From DATFWK01 sp035259345 (GTDB taxonomy: Bacteria > Actinomycetota > Thermoleophilia > Miltoncostaeales > Miltoncostaeaceae), in NCBI GenBank assembly GCA_035259345.1, contig DATFWK010000216.1:1-21798 (forward strand): a stretch of DNA of 21,798 nucleotides, in the 5' to 3' direction. Below the pieces are notes generated by a model. It did not search any database. It saw only the letters and a program-made list of their open reading frames with translations, and was not told where the DNA came from. Below, piece by piece: positions 7,180-14,529 of the stretch; the stretch's first letter is position 1, and each line of letters begins with the position of its first letter. The translations under genes were made by a program, and so were the position numbers.

Positions 7180-7185
7180 TATGCT
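7180..7185 (+). promoter_or_regulatory. Candidate -10 box for the YtcJ-like amidohydrolase gene
   Basis: TATGCT resembles the -10 boxes before other genes here. It lies five bases before the ATC at 7191, where the family-like N-terminal sequence of the amidohydrolase begins. It lies just upstream of the likely GTG start of the divergent VOC gene, so the two promoters must share this short region. Confidence 0.4.
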
Positions 7186-7280
7186 GCCACATCGCCGCGC
7201 ACGGCCCTGCGGACCTGATCGTCGCCGGCGCGGCGCTGCGCTCGGGCCACGACGGCTGGCGCTCGCACCAGGCACTGCTG

Positions 7281-8852
7281 GTGCGGGGCGGCCGGGTGGC
7301 CTGGCTGGGCGATCTCGCCGGAGCGCGGGCGCGTGCCGGCCGGCGGGCGACGACGCTCGACCTGGGCGGTGGCTGCGCCGTGCCGGGGATCACGGACGCC
7401 CACCTGCACCTGCTCGGGCACGCGCTCGTGCTCGATCAGGTCCGGCTCGAGGAGGCCGGCAGCCTCGGCGACATCAGCGCCGCCGTGTCCGGGCGGGCCG
7501 CGACGCTTGCGCCGGGCGGTTGGGTCGTCGGGCGGGGCTGGGACCAGGAGCGCCTCGCCGAGCGGCGCATGCCGGACCGGCGCGACCTCGATGCGGCCGC
7601 GCCGGGCGTGCCCGTGGTGCTGACGCGCGTCTGCGGTCACGTCCTCGTCGCGAGCGGCACCGCGCTCGAGCGGGCCGGGATCCGGGCGGGCACGCCGGAC
7701 CCGGCCGGCGGCGCGATCGACCGCGACGCCGGCGGCGAGCCGACGGGGGTGCTGCGGGAGCGCGCGATGGACCTCGTCCGCGGGCTCGTCCCGCGGCCCC
7801 ACCCCGGCCGGATGGCCGAGCTCCTGACGGGCGCGCTCCGCCGCTGCCTGGAGCTCGGGATCACCCAGGTGCAGACGGACGACGTCGACTCGGCGGGCGG
7901 TCTCGAGGCCGCGCTCGACCTCTTCCGGGCGTGCGCCGGGCCGGACGGCGTCCCCGTCCGCGTGACGCTCATGATCCCGATCCGCGTCTTCGACGAGGCG
8001 CGGAGGATGGGCATCGGCACCGGCTGGGGCGACGCCTGGCTGCGAGCCGGCCACGTCAAGGTCTTCGCGGACGGTTCGCTCGGCGCTCGCACCGCGGCCC
8101 TTCGCGCCCCCTATGCGGACGCGCCGGGCACGACGGGCATCCTCACGTACGAGGACGCCGAGATGGCTGAGATGGCCGCGCGCGTCCACGCCGCGGGCTC
8201 GCAGCTCGGGGTGCACGCGATCGGCGACCGGGCGAGCCACCAGGTCCTCTCCGCCGTGGCCGCGGCGCAGCGGGCGCACCCGCGGCCCGACGCCCGCCAC
8301 CGGGTCATCCACTGCCAGATCACCGGACCGGACACGCTGCGGGCCTACCGCTCCGCCGGCATCGTCGCCGACGTCCAGCCGGTGTTCCTCGGCACCGACG
8401 CGGCCTGGCTGGTCGAGCGGGTCGGAGACGAGCGGGCCGCCGCCTCCTACGCCTGGCGCTCGATGATCGAGCTGGGCATCCCGGTCGCCACCGGCTCCGA
8501 CTGCCCGATCGAGCCGCTCGACCCGGTCGCGGGACTCGCCTGCGCGGTCACGCGCACGGACCGGCGGGGCAGGCCGCCGGGCGGATTCGCGGCCGACGAG
8601 CGGCTGACGGTCGCCCAGGCGCTCGACGGCGCGACGCGGGGCGCGGCCTTCGCGACGTTCGAGGAAGATGTGCGCGGGACGCTCGAGCCAGGGATGCTCG
8701 CCGACCTCACCGTGCTCGACCGCGACCCGTTCCTCATCCCGCCGGAGGAGCTGTGGTCGCTTCGTGCTCGCGTCGCGCTGATGGAGGGGCGTCCGGTGGA
8801 GGCTCAGCCCCTTGCACCCCCATCCAGCCGGCCATCGCGAGCAGGAGGATGA
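7281..8852 (+). CDS. YtcJ-like amidohydrolase (amidohydrolase family 3)
   Basis: This metal-dependent hydrolase belongs to the large YtcJ/Amidohydro_3 group, whose substrates are mostly unknown amides or ring amides. From the GTG at 7281 it is 523 residues. It shows PGITDAHLHLLGH (HxH metal motif), VKVFADGSLGARTA, HAIGDRA, HCQIT, and ATGSDCPIEPLDP with the conserved Asp. The frame is open upstream to 7104, and the codons from about 7206 encode PADLIVAGAALRSG then HQALLVRGGRVAWLG. That is the normal N-terminus of this family, yet no ATG, GTG or TTG occurs before 7281. The true start is probably near 7191 (ATC, five bases after a TATGCT box) or CTG at 7215. The last 119 bases overlap the convergent membrane-protein gene. 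Confidence 0.88.
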   Translation: MRGGRVAWLGDLAGARARAGRRATTLDLGGGCAVPGITDAHLHLLGHALVLDQVRLEEAGSLGDISAAVSGRAATLAPGGWVVGRGWDQERLAERRMPDRRDLDAAAPGVPVVLTRVCGHVLVASGTALERAGIRAGTPDPAGGAIDRDAGGEPTGVLRERAMDLVRGLVPRPHPGRMAELLTGALRRCLELGITQVQTDDVDSAGGLEAALDLFRACAGPDGVPVRVTLMIPIRVFDEARRMGIGTGWGDAWLRAGHVKVFADGSLGARTAALRAPYADAPGTTGILTYEDAEMAEMAARVHAAGSQLGVHAIGDRASHQVLSAVAAAQRAHPRPDARHRVIHCQITGPDTLRAYRSAGIVADVQPVFLGTDAAWLVERVGDERAAASYAWRSMIELGIPVATGSDCPIEPLDPVAGLACAVTRTDRRGRPPGGFAADERLTVAQALDGATRGAAFATFEEDVRGTLEPGMLADLTVLDRDPFLIPPEELWSLRARVALMEGRPVEAQPLAPPSSRPSRAGG

Positions 8853-9201
8853 CGGCGCCGGCCCCGAGCGCCAGGGCCGCGGTGCCCGGGGTGTCGCCAC
8901 CGGCGGCCGCCAGCCCCACGGCGCCGATGATCCCGCCGCCCACCGCGACCGCGCCGATCGTGCCCAGCCGGAGGATCGCCGCCTCGCGCTCCCAGGCGAC
9001 CCCGTCCCGGGCCTCGAGGGACCAGTGGGCGAGCTCCCACACGATCCAGAGGACGGCCGCGAGCACCGGCGCCCCGGCGTCGGGCAGGCGGTCGAGCGCC
9101 AGCCCCAGCGAGTAGCCGCCCGCCATGAGGGCGACCGCCCACGGCAGGACCCTCGCCCGGCCGACCCCGATGGCGGCGGCGACGGCGACGGCCGCCGGCA
9201 C
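8734..9201 (-). CDS. Polytopic membrane protein, last gene of the MoxR operon
   Basis: From GTG at 9201 this is a 155-residue protein with about five hydrophobic helices: VPAAVAVAAAIGVG, VLPWAVALMAGGYSLGLAL, APVLAAVLWIVWELAHWSL, IGAVAVGGGIIGAVGLAAA and ALALGAGAVILLLAMAGWMG. A short polar tail follows. I do not recognise a named family. The frame stays open and strongly G/C-ended at third positions back to the DUF58 stop, adding another likely helix (GAAAALLAAGSAAWIAV). A CTG at 9301-9303 overlaps that stop as CTGA, so the real protein may have 189 residues. It is probably co-expressed with MoxR and DUF58. Its 3' end overlaps the amidohydrolase gene by 119 bp tail-to-tail. Confidence 0.7.
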   Translation of the reverse strand: MPAAVAVAAAIGVGRARVLPWAVALMAGGYSLGLALDRLPDAGAPVLAAVLWIVWELAHWSLEARDGVAWEREAAILRLGTIGAVAVGGGIIGAVGLAAAGGDTPGTAALALGAGAVILLLAMAGWMGVQGAEPPPDAPPSARREHEATTAPPAG

Positions 9202-9299
9202 CGACAGGGCCGCGAGGCGCCCGTCGGGCCCACCGCCGACGGCGATCCAGGCCGCGGACCCGGCGGCGAGCAGCGCCGCCGCCGCCCCGGTCGCCCGTC

Positions 9300-10568
9300 T
9301 CAGACGATGCGGGCCGAGCGCCGTCGTTCGATCACCTCCAGGAGCGCCGTCTCGAGCGGCTCGCCGCGGGACCAGCGGGCGGTGGCCACGCCCATGCGCG
9401 AGAGCTCGTCGCGCAGCCCCTCGCGCCGCAGTCGCCAGAGGCGGCGAGCGAGGTCGTCCCCCGGCTCCGGCTCGCCGAGGAAGGGCTCGGGCGCGACCTC
9501 GATGATCGCGACGTCGAATCCCCGGGCCGCGAGGTCCGCCAGCGCCCAGGTGGTGCGCCGGTCGAGCAGCGGGGAGAGCGCGAGCACCAGCGAGCGCGGC
9601 GGGAGCGTCCGGGCGGGGATCGCGTCGACGCCGGTCCAGGCCTGGCTCAGCGTGAGCCGCGTGTCGAGGAGGGCGTCCACGATCCGGTAGAGCTGGCGCG
9701 GCCCGATGCCCGGCTCCAGCCAGCGCAGCACCCCGCCGAAGCCGACGAGCCCCAGGCGGTCGCGGCCGCCGAGGTACCGGCGAGCGAGCGTCGCTGCCGC
9801 GCGGACGGTCATCTCGAGCGTGCTGTCCTCGGCGGCCCCGGTCTCGGAGAACGCGTCAACGAACAGGACGACGTCGGTCGCGCGCTCGGGATGGCGCTCC
9901 GTCACCTGCAGCACCCCGCCGCGCCGGGCGGTCGCCCGCCAGTTGATGCCGTGCACCCGGTCGCCGGGGGCGAACGGGCGGACGCCCGCGAACTCGATCC
10001 CGTCGCCGACCGCCGTCGAGACCTGGTCGCCTGCAAAGGCCTGGGTGCGCCGCGGGCGCGCGATCGAGCGCAGCGCCTCCTCACGCGGATAGACGCGGAG
10101 CGGGCGAACCGGCAGCGTCTGGCCCTCGTAGACGAGCAGGCCGACGGGGTCGCGGGACCGCAGCACCAGCGAACCGAGCCGGTAGGCGCCCCAGCGCCGG
10201 CACTCGAGCACCAGGTCCGTCTGGCGGGCGTCGCCGCCGGGGAGCCGGACCGCGACCGGGTTGACGGCGTCCTCGAGCGCCAGGCCCTCCGGCATCCGCA
10301 TCAGGAGCTCGAGCGCCGCGACCGGGTGCGCGGCGACGATGCTGAGCCGGGCGCCGATACGGGCCCCCTGCAGCGCGTGGTCGTGCTCGAGGTCGAGGTC
10401 GCCGCGCAGCCCCGGGTCGCGCGCGAGCATCAGGCCGAGCGCGAGCGCCAGGGCGAAGGGCGCGGCCAGGACCGCCAGCGCCGGCTGCCCGAGGGCCAGC
10501 CCGGCGAGCAGCAGGCCCGCCGCCAAGGCCGCCGTCGGCACCAGCCGTGCCGAGGCCCGCCGGGTCAT
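9300..10568 (-). CDS. DUF58 domain protein
   Basis: This 422-residue membrane-anchored protein has two N-terminal helices (about 9-50). A beta-rich region follows, then the DUF58 motif FAGVRPFAPGDRVHGINWRA at about 193-212, then a vWA-like half (VVLFVDAFSE, DRLGLVGFGG, LVLALSPLLD). DUF58 proteins are regularly encoded next to MoxR AAA+ ATPases and are thought to work with them on envelope or protein-complex maturation. The exact role is unknown. Its ATG overlaps the moxR stop (ATGA, 10565-10568), indicating translational coupling. The length is normal for the family. Confidence 0.92.
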   Translation of the reverse strand: MTRRASARLVPTAALAAGLLLAGLALGQPALAVLAAPFALALALGLMLARDPGLRGDLDLEHDHALQGARIGARLSIVAAHPVAALELLMRMPEGLALEDAVNPVAVRLPGGDARQTDLVLECRRWGAYRLGSLVLRSRDPVGLLVYEGQTLPVRPLRVYPREEALRSIARPRRTQAFAGDQVSTAVGDGIEFAGVRPFAPGDRVHGINWRATARRGGVLQVTERHPERATDVVLFVDAFSETGAAEDSTLEMTVRAAATLARRYLGGRDRLGLVGFGGVLRWLEPGIGPRQLYRIVDALLDTRLTLSQAWTGVDAIPARTLPPRSLVLALSPLLDRRTTWALADLAARGFDVAIIEVAPEPFLGEPEPGDDLARRLWRLRREGLRDELSRMGVATARWSRGEPLETALLEVIERRRSARIV

Positions 10569-11527
10569 GCCCTTGGGTCGCGCGGCGCCGGCGTCGGCAC
10601 GCTCGCCAGGCAGTCGGCCACGATCTCCTCGGTCCGCACGCGCTGCACCCAGTACTCCGGTCGCAGGGCGATGCGGTGGGCGAGCGCGGGCCCGGCCACA
10701 GCCTTGACGTCATCCGGCACCGCGTAGTCGCGCCCGTCGAGCGCAGCGTTCGCGCGCGCCAGCTTCAGGAGCGCGAGGCCGCCGCGGGGGCTCGCGCCGA
10801 CCTGCACCTTCGCGTGCGCGCGCGTCGCGGCGACGAGATCCACCATGTAGTAGCCGAGGCTGTCGTCGACGTGGACGGCCTCGACCCCGCGCTGCATGCC
10901 GGTGAGCTCCTCGCGCGTGATCGCCGGCGCCACGGTGGCCTCGTCCGACGCCCGGACGATCCGCCGCCGCAGCACCTCGAGCTCCTCGTCGCGCTCCGGA
11001 TATCCGACCGAAGTCCGAAGGAGGAAGCGGTCGAGCTGTGCCTCGGGCAGCGGGTACGTGCCCTCGAACTCGATCGGGTTCTGGGTCGCGAGCACCAGGA
11101 ACGGCCGGTCGAGGAGGTGGGTCTCGCCGTCCACCGTCACCTGGCGCTCCTGCATCGCCTCGAGGAGCGCCGCCTGCGTCTTCGGCGGCGCCCGGTTGAT
11201 CTCGTCGCCCAGGACGAGGTTGGCGAACACCGGCCCCGGCCGGAACACCAGCTCGCCGGTGCGCTGGTCGTAGACGGACGCGCCCGTGACGTCGGAGGGC
11301 AGGAGGTCCGGCGTGAACTGGACGCGTGCGAAGGCGATGCCGGCGGCCTGGGCGAAGGACCGGGCGATGAGGGTCTTCGCCAGGCCCGGGAGGTCCTCGA
11401 TCAGCACGTGCCCCTCGGTGAGGAGCCCCATCATCACGAGGCGAAGCGTGGCCGTCCGCCCGACGACCACCGCCCCGATCGCCCCGAGCACGCGCTCGGC
11501 CCGCTCGGCGAGCTGGGCCGGGGTCAT
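10565..11527 (-). CDS. MoxR family AAA+ ATPase
   Basis: This 320-residue cytoplasmic ATPase is likely a chaperone-like remodeller working with the neighbouring DUF58 protein. The Walker A region reads HVLIEDLPGLAKT, where an Ala replaces the usual Gly before Lys-Thr, as in many MoxR proteins. The MoxR-typical block VQFTPDLLPSDVTGASVYDQ and Walker B NLVLGDEINRAPPKTQAALL follow. Sensor 1 is FLVLATQNPIEFEGTYPLPEA, with LDRFLL next and sensor 2 in GASPRGGLALLKLARANAAL. The ATG at 11527 gives the usual family N-terminus (MTPAQLAERAERVLGAIGAVVVG). It starts 10 bases after the preceding gene and overlaps the DUF58 gene. Confidence 0.95.
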   Translation of the reverse strand: MTPAQLAERAERVLGAIGAVVVGRTATLRLVMMGLLTEGHVLIEDLPGLAKTLIARSFAQAAGIAFARVQFTPDLLPSDVTGASVYDQRTGELVFRPGPVFANLVLGDEINRAPPKTQAALLEAMQERQVTVDGETHLLDRPFLVLATQNPIEFEGTYPLPEAQLDRFLLRTSVGYPERDEELEVLRRRIVRASDEATVAPAITREELTGMQRGVEAVHVDDSLGYYMVDLVAATRAHAKVQVGASPRGGLALLKLARANAALDGRDYAVPDDVKAVAGPALAHRIALRPEYWVQRVRTEEIVADCLASVPTPAPRDPRA

Positions 11528-11537
11528 GACCGGGGCC

Positions 11538-12038
11538 TCAAACAAGGCGCTCGAGCGCCTCGACGATCTCCTCGGTCTGACGCCGGTCGACCGCGCGCGG
11601 CGGCTCGCCCCAGAGCGCCTCCCACGCCTCGTCGCCGAGCGCCGCGCGAGCCGCGTCGTGATCCGCCAGGGCGACGCCCCGGGAGGCGAGCAGCGCGGCG
11701 GCGGGCTCGCGCAGGACCCGCCGCGACTCGGCTCCACCGGCCTCGAGCGCGCGCCGCAGGCCCGCGATCTCCGTCTGGAGGGCGGGCGACGGCGCGCCGC
11801 CGCCGCGCACGTGGGCCACCGGCGACCGGCCGCTCGGCGCGGCGGTGCCACGGATCCGCCGCACCGCGAACGGCGTGGTTCCCGCGGCCAGGAGCAGCGC
11901 CGCGATCTGGGAGAGCTCCGGCACGACGTTCGTCGCGAGCGCCACGCAGGCGCCGGTCCAGAGGAGCGCCAGGCCCGCGACCTGCCCGATCACGATGCGG
12001 GCGTCGCGCACGGCCTCGGAGCCGGCCGGCGCGCTCAC
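11538..12038 (-). CDS. Small two-helix membrane protein in the MoxR operon
   Basis: This 166-residue protein has two hydrophobic helices near the N-terminus (VIGQVAGLALLWTGACVALA and ELSQIAALLLAAGTTPFAV). A cytoplasm-like tail of about 100 residues is rich in Ala, Arg and Glu and probably helical (ALQTEIAGLRRALEAGGAES onward). I do not recognise the family. The GTG start overlaps the DUF4129 gene stop (GTGA, 12035-12038), and the next gene, moxR, starts 10 bases later. Co-transcription with the MoxR cluster is very likely. A scaffold or partner role for MoxR at the membrane is conceivable but is speculation. Confidence 0.75.
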   Translation of the reverse strand: MSAPAGSEAVRDARIVIGQVAGLALLWTGACVALATNVVPELSQIAALLLAAGTTPFAVRRIRGTAAPSGRSPVAHVRGGGAPSPALQTEIAGLRRALEAGGAESRRVLREPAAALLASRGVALADHDAARAALGDEAWEALWGEPPRAVDRRQTEEIVEALERLV

Positions 12039-12949
12039 GCCGTGGCCCCGGTCCCGGTGCGGACGGCCTCGAGCGCGGTGATCGCGTCCCGGCGCATCCG
12101 GTCGTCGATTGGGTGCCGGCTGAAGCGTGCCAGCTGGAAGAGGTCCGCCAGCCTGCGGGCGTCCGGGGCCGCCGCGCCGGCCCGGCTGAGGATGCGCGCC
12201 ACGAACTCCCGCGAGGTCTCGAAGGGCTCGCGCGGGACGCCGGCGTCGGCGAGCGACCGCTCCATCTCCGCGTACGCCGCGATGACCGCCCGCCGCGGGT
12301 CCCGCTCGGAGCGCAGCTCGTCCAGCGACACGTCGATCGCCGCCGCCAGGGGCGCCGCGTCCACGTCGGCGTCCTCGTCCCCGCGCCGGCGCCGGCGCCG
12401 CTCCCAGAGGACGTAGCCGGCCCCGGCGGCGAGCAGCAGGATGCCCGCGATGTAGAGCGGTGGGCGGAATCCGCCGTTGCGATCCGGCTCGGGCGCGGGC
12501 GGCCGGGTCACGGTCGGTCCCCCGGCCTGCCCGGGCGGCGGCGCGGGCTGGCTGCGGGGCCTGGGCTTGACCGTCACGTTCGGCGTCGAGTGGAAGGTGT
12601 GGACGGGGCGCGGCCAGAGGAAGGCGGCGATGACGAGCGCCACGCCGCACACCAACATCGCGCCGGCCCGCGTCCAGAGCACGCTGTCCGGAGCCCCCGG
12701 GCGGATCCACCGGAACGGGCCGCGCTCGAGCGCCGGGAGCGCCGACAGCCCGCGCACGGCGAGGTAGAGGAGGCCCGCCAAGACCGCCGCCGCGGCCACG
12801 GCGTCGAGCGACGTGAGCGCCGTGCCGCTCGGGCGGTCGGTGTCGACGAGGATGTTGGCGTCCGCTCCGCGCGCGACGACCGCCACCAGGCCGGTGACCG
12901 CAACTGCCACCGCCGCGGCGGACGCGGCTCGCGTACCCCCGCTCACCAC
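12035..12949 (-). CDS. DUF4129 domain membrane protein
   Basis: This protein of about 304 residues has three N-terminal hydrophobic helices (about 9-27, 48-66, 94-112) and a Pro-rich extracellular-type loop (about 128-160). A fourth helix (PLYIAGILLLAAGAGYVLW) ends in a WERRRRRR stop-transfer stretch. A cytoplasmic DUF4129 domain follows: RAVIAAYAEMERSLADAGVP, then FETSREFVARIL. In many actinobacteria DUF4129 is the C-terminal part of a TgpA-type transglutaminase protein beside moxR and DUF58; here it stands alone without that core. The start is GTG at 12949 or the adjacent GTG at 12946. It lies eight bases after the XRE gene stop and overlaps the next gene by four bases. Function is unknown beyond its MoxR association. 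Confidence 0.85.
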   Translation of the reverse strand: MVSGGTRAASAAAVAVAVTGLVAVVARGADANILVDTDRPSGTALTSLDAVAAAAVLAGLLYLAVRGLSALPALERGPFRWIRPGAPDSVLWTRAGAMLVCGVALVIAAFLWPRPVHTFHSTPNVTVKPRPRSQPAPPPGQAGGPTVTRPPAPEPDRNGGFRPPLYIAGILLLAAGAGYVLWERRRRRRGDEDADVDAAPLAAAIDVSLDELRSERDPRRAVIAAYAEMERSLADAGVPREPFETSREFVARILSRAGAAAPDARRLADLFQLARFSRHPIDDRMRRDAITALEAVRTGTGATA

Positions 12950-12957
12950 CCGCGAGG

Positions 12958-13290
12958 CTACTCGATCGGTGTGTCCGGATCCCCGTGGGGACGCAGGGCG
13001 ACCACCAGGTCGCTGTCCAGCGCCCGGGCGATCCGGACCAGCGTCGAGAGGCGGGGCGGGGTGCCGCCGCCCTCGAGCCGCGCGATCGCCGACTGGGTCG
13101 TCCCGCAGCGCGAGGCCAGCTCACGCTGGGAGAGCCCCAGCGCCATGCGCCGGTCGGCGATGCGGCGGCCGATCGCGATGAAGTAGCGCTCGAGGTCCTC
13201 GCGGCTGCGCGGGTCGAGCGCGCGCCCGAGCCGGTACACGGCGTCGCCGGCGCGCTGGCGCCGTGCTCCGATCGCCTCTCCGTCAGCCAT
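12958..13290 (-). CDS. XRE family transcriptional regulator (antitoxin-like)
   Basis: This 110-residue DNA-binding protein has a single XRE helix-turn-helix at about 43-95. The core is RRMALGLSQRELASRCGTTQ, then SAIARLEGGGTPPRLSTLVRIARAL. The layout (short helical N-terminus, HTH, very short tail DLVVALRP) resembles HigA-type antitoxins, but no toxin-like gene adjoins it. It is the first gene of the MoxR operon, with an eight-base gap to DUF4129, so it may control that operon and itself. The ATG at 13290 is chosen over ATG 13296 because a TATCCT -10 box ends exactly seven bases before it, fitting a leaderless mRNA. It is divergent from ispH. Confidence 0.87.
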   Translation of the reverse strand: MADGEAIGARRQRAGDAVYRLGRALDPRSREDLERYFIAIGRRIADRRMALGLSQRELASRCGTTQSAIARLEGGGTPPRLSTLVRIARALDSDLVVALRPHGDPDTPIE

Positions 13291-13297
13291 GAGCATG

Positions 13298-13303
13298 AGG
13301 ATA
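13298..13303 (-). promoter_or_regulatory. -10 box of the XRE-MoxR operon
   Basis: On the minus strand TATCCT is followed by seven bases and ATG (13290), so the transcript is probably leaderless. A weak -35 (TCGGCA, 4 of 6 consensus bases) lies 17 bases upstream at 13321-13326, inside the region the ispH promoter must also use. Confidence 0.6.
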
Positions 13304-13333
13304 GCGCTGCTGCTATGGACTGCCGAGGGGCGC

Positions 13334-13339
13334 TAGTCT
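13334..13339 (+). promoter_or_regulatory. -10 box of ispH
   Basis: TAGTCT is followed by seven bases and GTG (13347), again a leaderless arrangement without a Shine-Dalgarno sequence. The box lies only 30 bp from the opposing -10 of the XRE operon, so the two promoters overlap upstream of their -10 boxes. Confidence 0.6.
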
Positions 13340-13346
13340 TCCGCGC

Positions 13347-14288
13347 GTGTCAGAGCTCGAGCTCATCGCCCCGCGCGGCTACTGCGCGGGCGTCGACCGC
13401 GCGATCGAGACCGTCGAGCGGGTGCTCGAGGAGCAGGGCGCGCCCGTGTACGTCCGGGGCGAGATCGTGCACAACAAGCACGTCGTCGCCACGCTCGCCG
13501 GCAAGGGCGCGATCTTCGTGGAGACCCCCGACGAGGTGCCGCGGGGCCAGACGATCATCCTGTCCGCCCACGGCAGCGCCCCGGAGGTCTTCCGCCGCTG
13601 CGCGGAGCGCGGGCTGCGCGTGATCGACGCGACGTGCCCGCTGGTGAGCAAGGTCCACGCCGAGGTCCGCCGCTATGCGGGCCGCGGCGCCACGGTGCTG
13701 CTCGTGGGCCATGCCGACCACGACGAGGTGATCGGCACCCGTGGCGAGGCGCCGGAACGGGTCGTCGTCGTGGAGGACGTCGAGCAGGCGCGCGCGGTCG
13801 AGGTCGCGGACCCCGAGCGCGTCGCGCTCACCACGCAGACCACGCTGTCCCTGGACGACACGGCGGCGATCGTCGCCGTGCTCCGCGAGCGCTTCCCGGC
13901 GCTGCTCGAGCCCTCGTCCAGCGACATCTGCTACGCGACGCAGAACCGCCAGGACGCCGTGAAGCGCGCGGTCGGCACCGGTGCCGAGCTGGTGCTGGTC
14001 GTGGGCTCCCGGAACTCGTCGAACTCCCAGCGCCTCGTCGAGGTCGCCCGGGCCGGCGGGGCCGACGCCCACCTCATCGACCACGCGGGCGAGCTCGACC
14101 CGGCCTGGCTGGAGAGCACGACCCGCGTGGCCCTCACGGCGGGGGCGTCCGCGCCGGAGATCCTCGTGCTCGAGGTGGCGCGTGAGCTCGAGTCCCGCGG
14201 ATACGTGCGGAGCGGCGAGGACCAGCCGAGCGCAGAGGGCGTCGTGTTCTCGCTGCCGGCCGAGCTCCGGGCCTCGGGCCGCGGCTGA
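13347..14288 (+). CDS. ispH: 4-hydroxy-3-methylbut-2-enyl diphosphate reductase
   Basis: This 313-residue iron-sulfur enzyme performs the last step of the MEP pathway, reducing HMBPP to IPP and DMAPP in the cytoplasm. All three [4Fe-4S] cysteines are visible: Cys13 in PRGYCAGV, Cys97 in IDATCPLV and Cys195 in DICYATQNRQ. Substrate-binding residues are present in EIVHNKHVV (His42), ILSAHGSAP (His75), VGHADHDEVIGT (His122, Glu127) and GSRNSSNSQRL. Length is typical. The GTG start is directly seven bases after a TAGTCT -10 box, so the mRNA appears leaderless. A perfect hairpin follows the stop. It is divergent from the XRE-MoxR operon. Confidence 0.97.
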   Translation: MSELELIAPRGYCAGVDRAIETVERVLEEQGAPVYVRGEIVHNKHVVATLAGKGAIFVETPDEVPRGQTIILSAHGSAPEVFRRCAERGLRVIDATCPLVSKVHAEVRRYAGRGATVLLVGHADHDEVIGTRGEAPERVVVVEDVEQARAVEVADPERVALTTQTTLSLDDTAAIVAVLRERFPALLEPSSSDICYATQNRQDAVKRAVGTGAELVLVVGSRNSSNSQRLVEVARAGGADAHLIDHAGELDPAWLESTTRVALTAGASAPEILVLEVARELESRGYVRSGEDQPSAEGVVFSLPAELRASGRG

Positions 14289-14297
14289 GGCCCTGCT

Positions 14298-14318
14298 CGG
14301 AGCGGATTTTCCGCTCCG
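14298..14318 (+). terminator. Hairpin terminator after ispH
   Basis: A perfect 8-bp stem, CGGAGCGG (14298-14305) and CCGCTCCG (14311-14318), closes an ATTTT loop. It begins 10 bases after the ispH stop and can be lengthened by wobble pairs. There is no T tract after the stem. Confidence 0.65.
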
Positions 14319-14500
14319 GGTGAGGCTGCAACGCAGGGGCCGGCGAACGAACGTCCTTGCGCCGCCCGCGGAGGGGTGCCCGAGCGCCCTGCGACGACCG
14401 CCGCGGGTGGGAAGATCCTGCAATTTCACCGGCTCGGGATCCCCACTCTTCGCCGCCAGGATGGCCGCTCCTTCCTGAAATCCGCCGTTGCGGCGCGAAA

Positions 14501-14523
14501 TTGTCACCGAAAACCGGTGACAA
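14501..14523. repeat. Perfect 9-bp inverted repeat upstream of the NlpC/P60 gene
   Basis: TTGTCACCG (14501-14509) and CGGTGACAA (14515-14523) are exact reverse complements around an AAAAC spacer. Outer arms GGCGC (14492-14496) and GCGCC (14534-14538) could extend it as a larger stem. Its position just upstream of a -35-like TTGAGC suits an operator, or a leader-RNA hairpin if transcription starts further upstream. Confidence 0.6.
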
Positions 14524-14529
14524 ATGTCC

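Noticed and set aside
5305..9233. Very long reverse-strand frames (656 and 684 residues)
   Set aside because: They run antisense to metY and the amidohydrolase and have shadow-like composition; only the short real genes inside are supported.
10547..13186. 879-residue forward-strand frame opposite the MoxR operon
   Set aside because: Arg/Pro/Ala-rich shadow of well-supported genes on the other strand; no domain recognisable.
12958..13290. Toxin-antitoxin module
   Set aside because: The XRE protein resembles an antitoxin, but neither neighbour is a toxin and no small toxin-like frame adjoins it.
8734..13290. MoxR cluster as an anti-phage defence system
   Set aside because: No nuclease, protease effector or other defence signature; the MoxR-DUF58-DUF4129 association is a known housekeeping-type arrangement.
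13291..13296. ATG at 13296 as start of the XRE gene
   Set aside because: It lies only one base after the TATCCT -10 box, so it would be outside the predicted transcript; ATG 13290 fits the seven-base rule.
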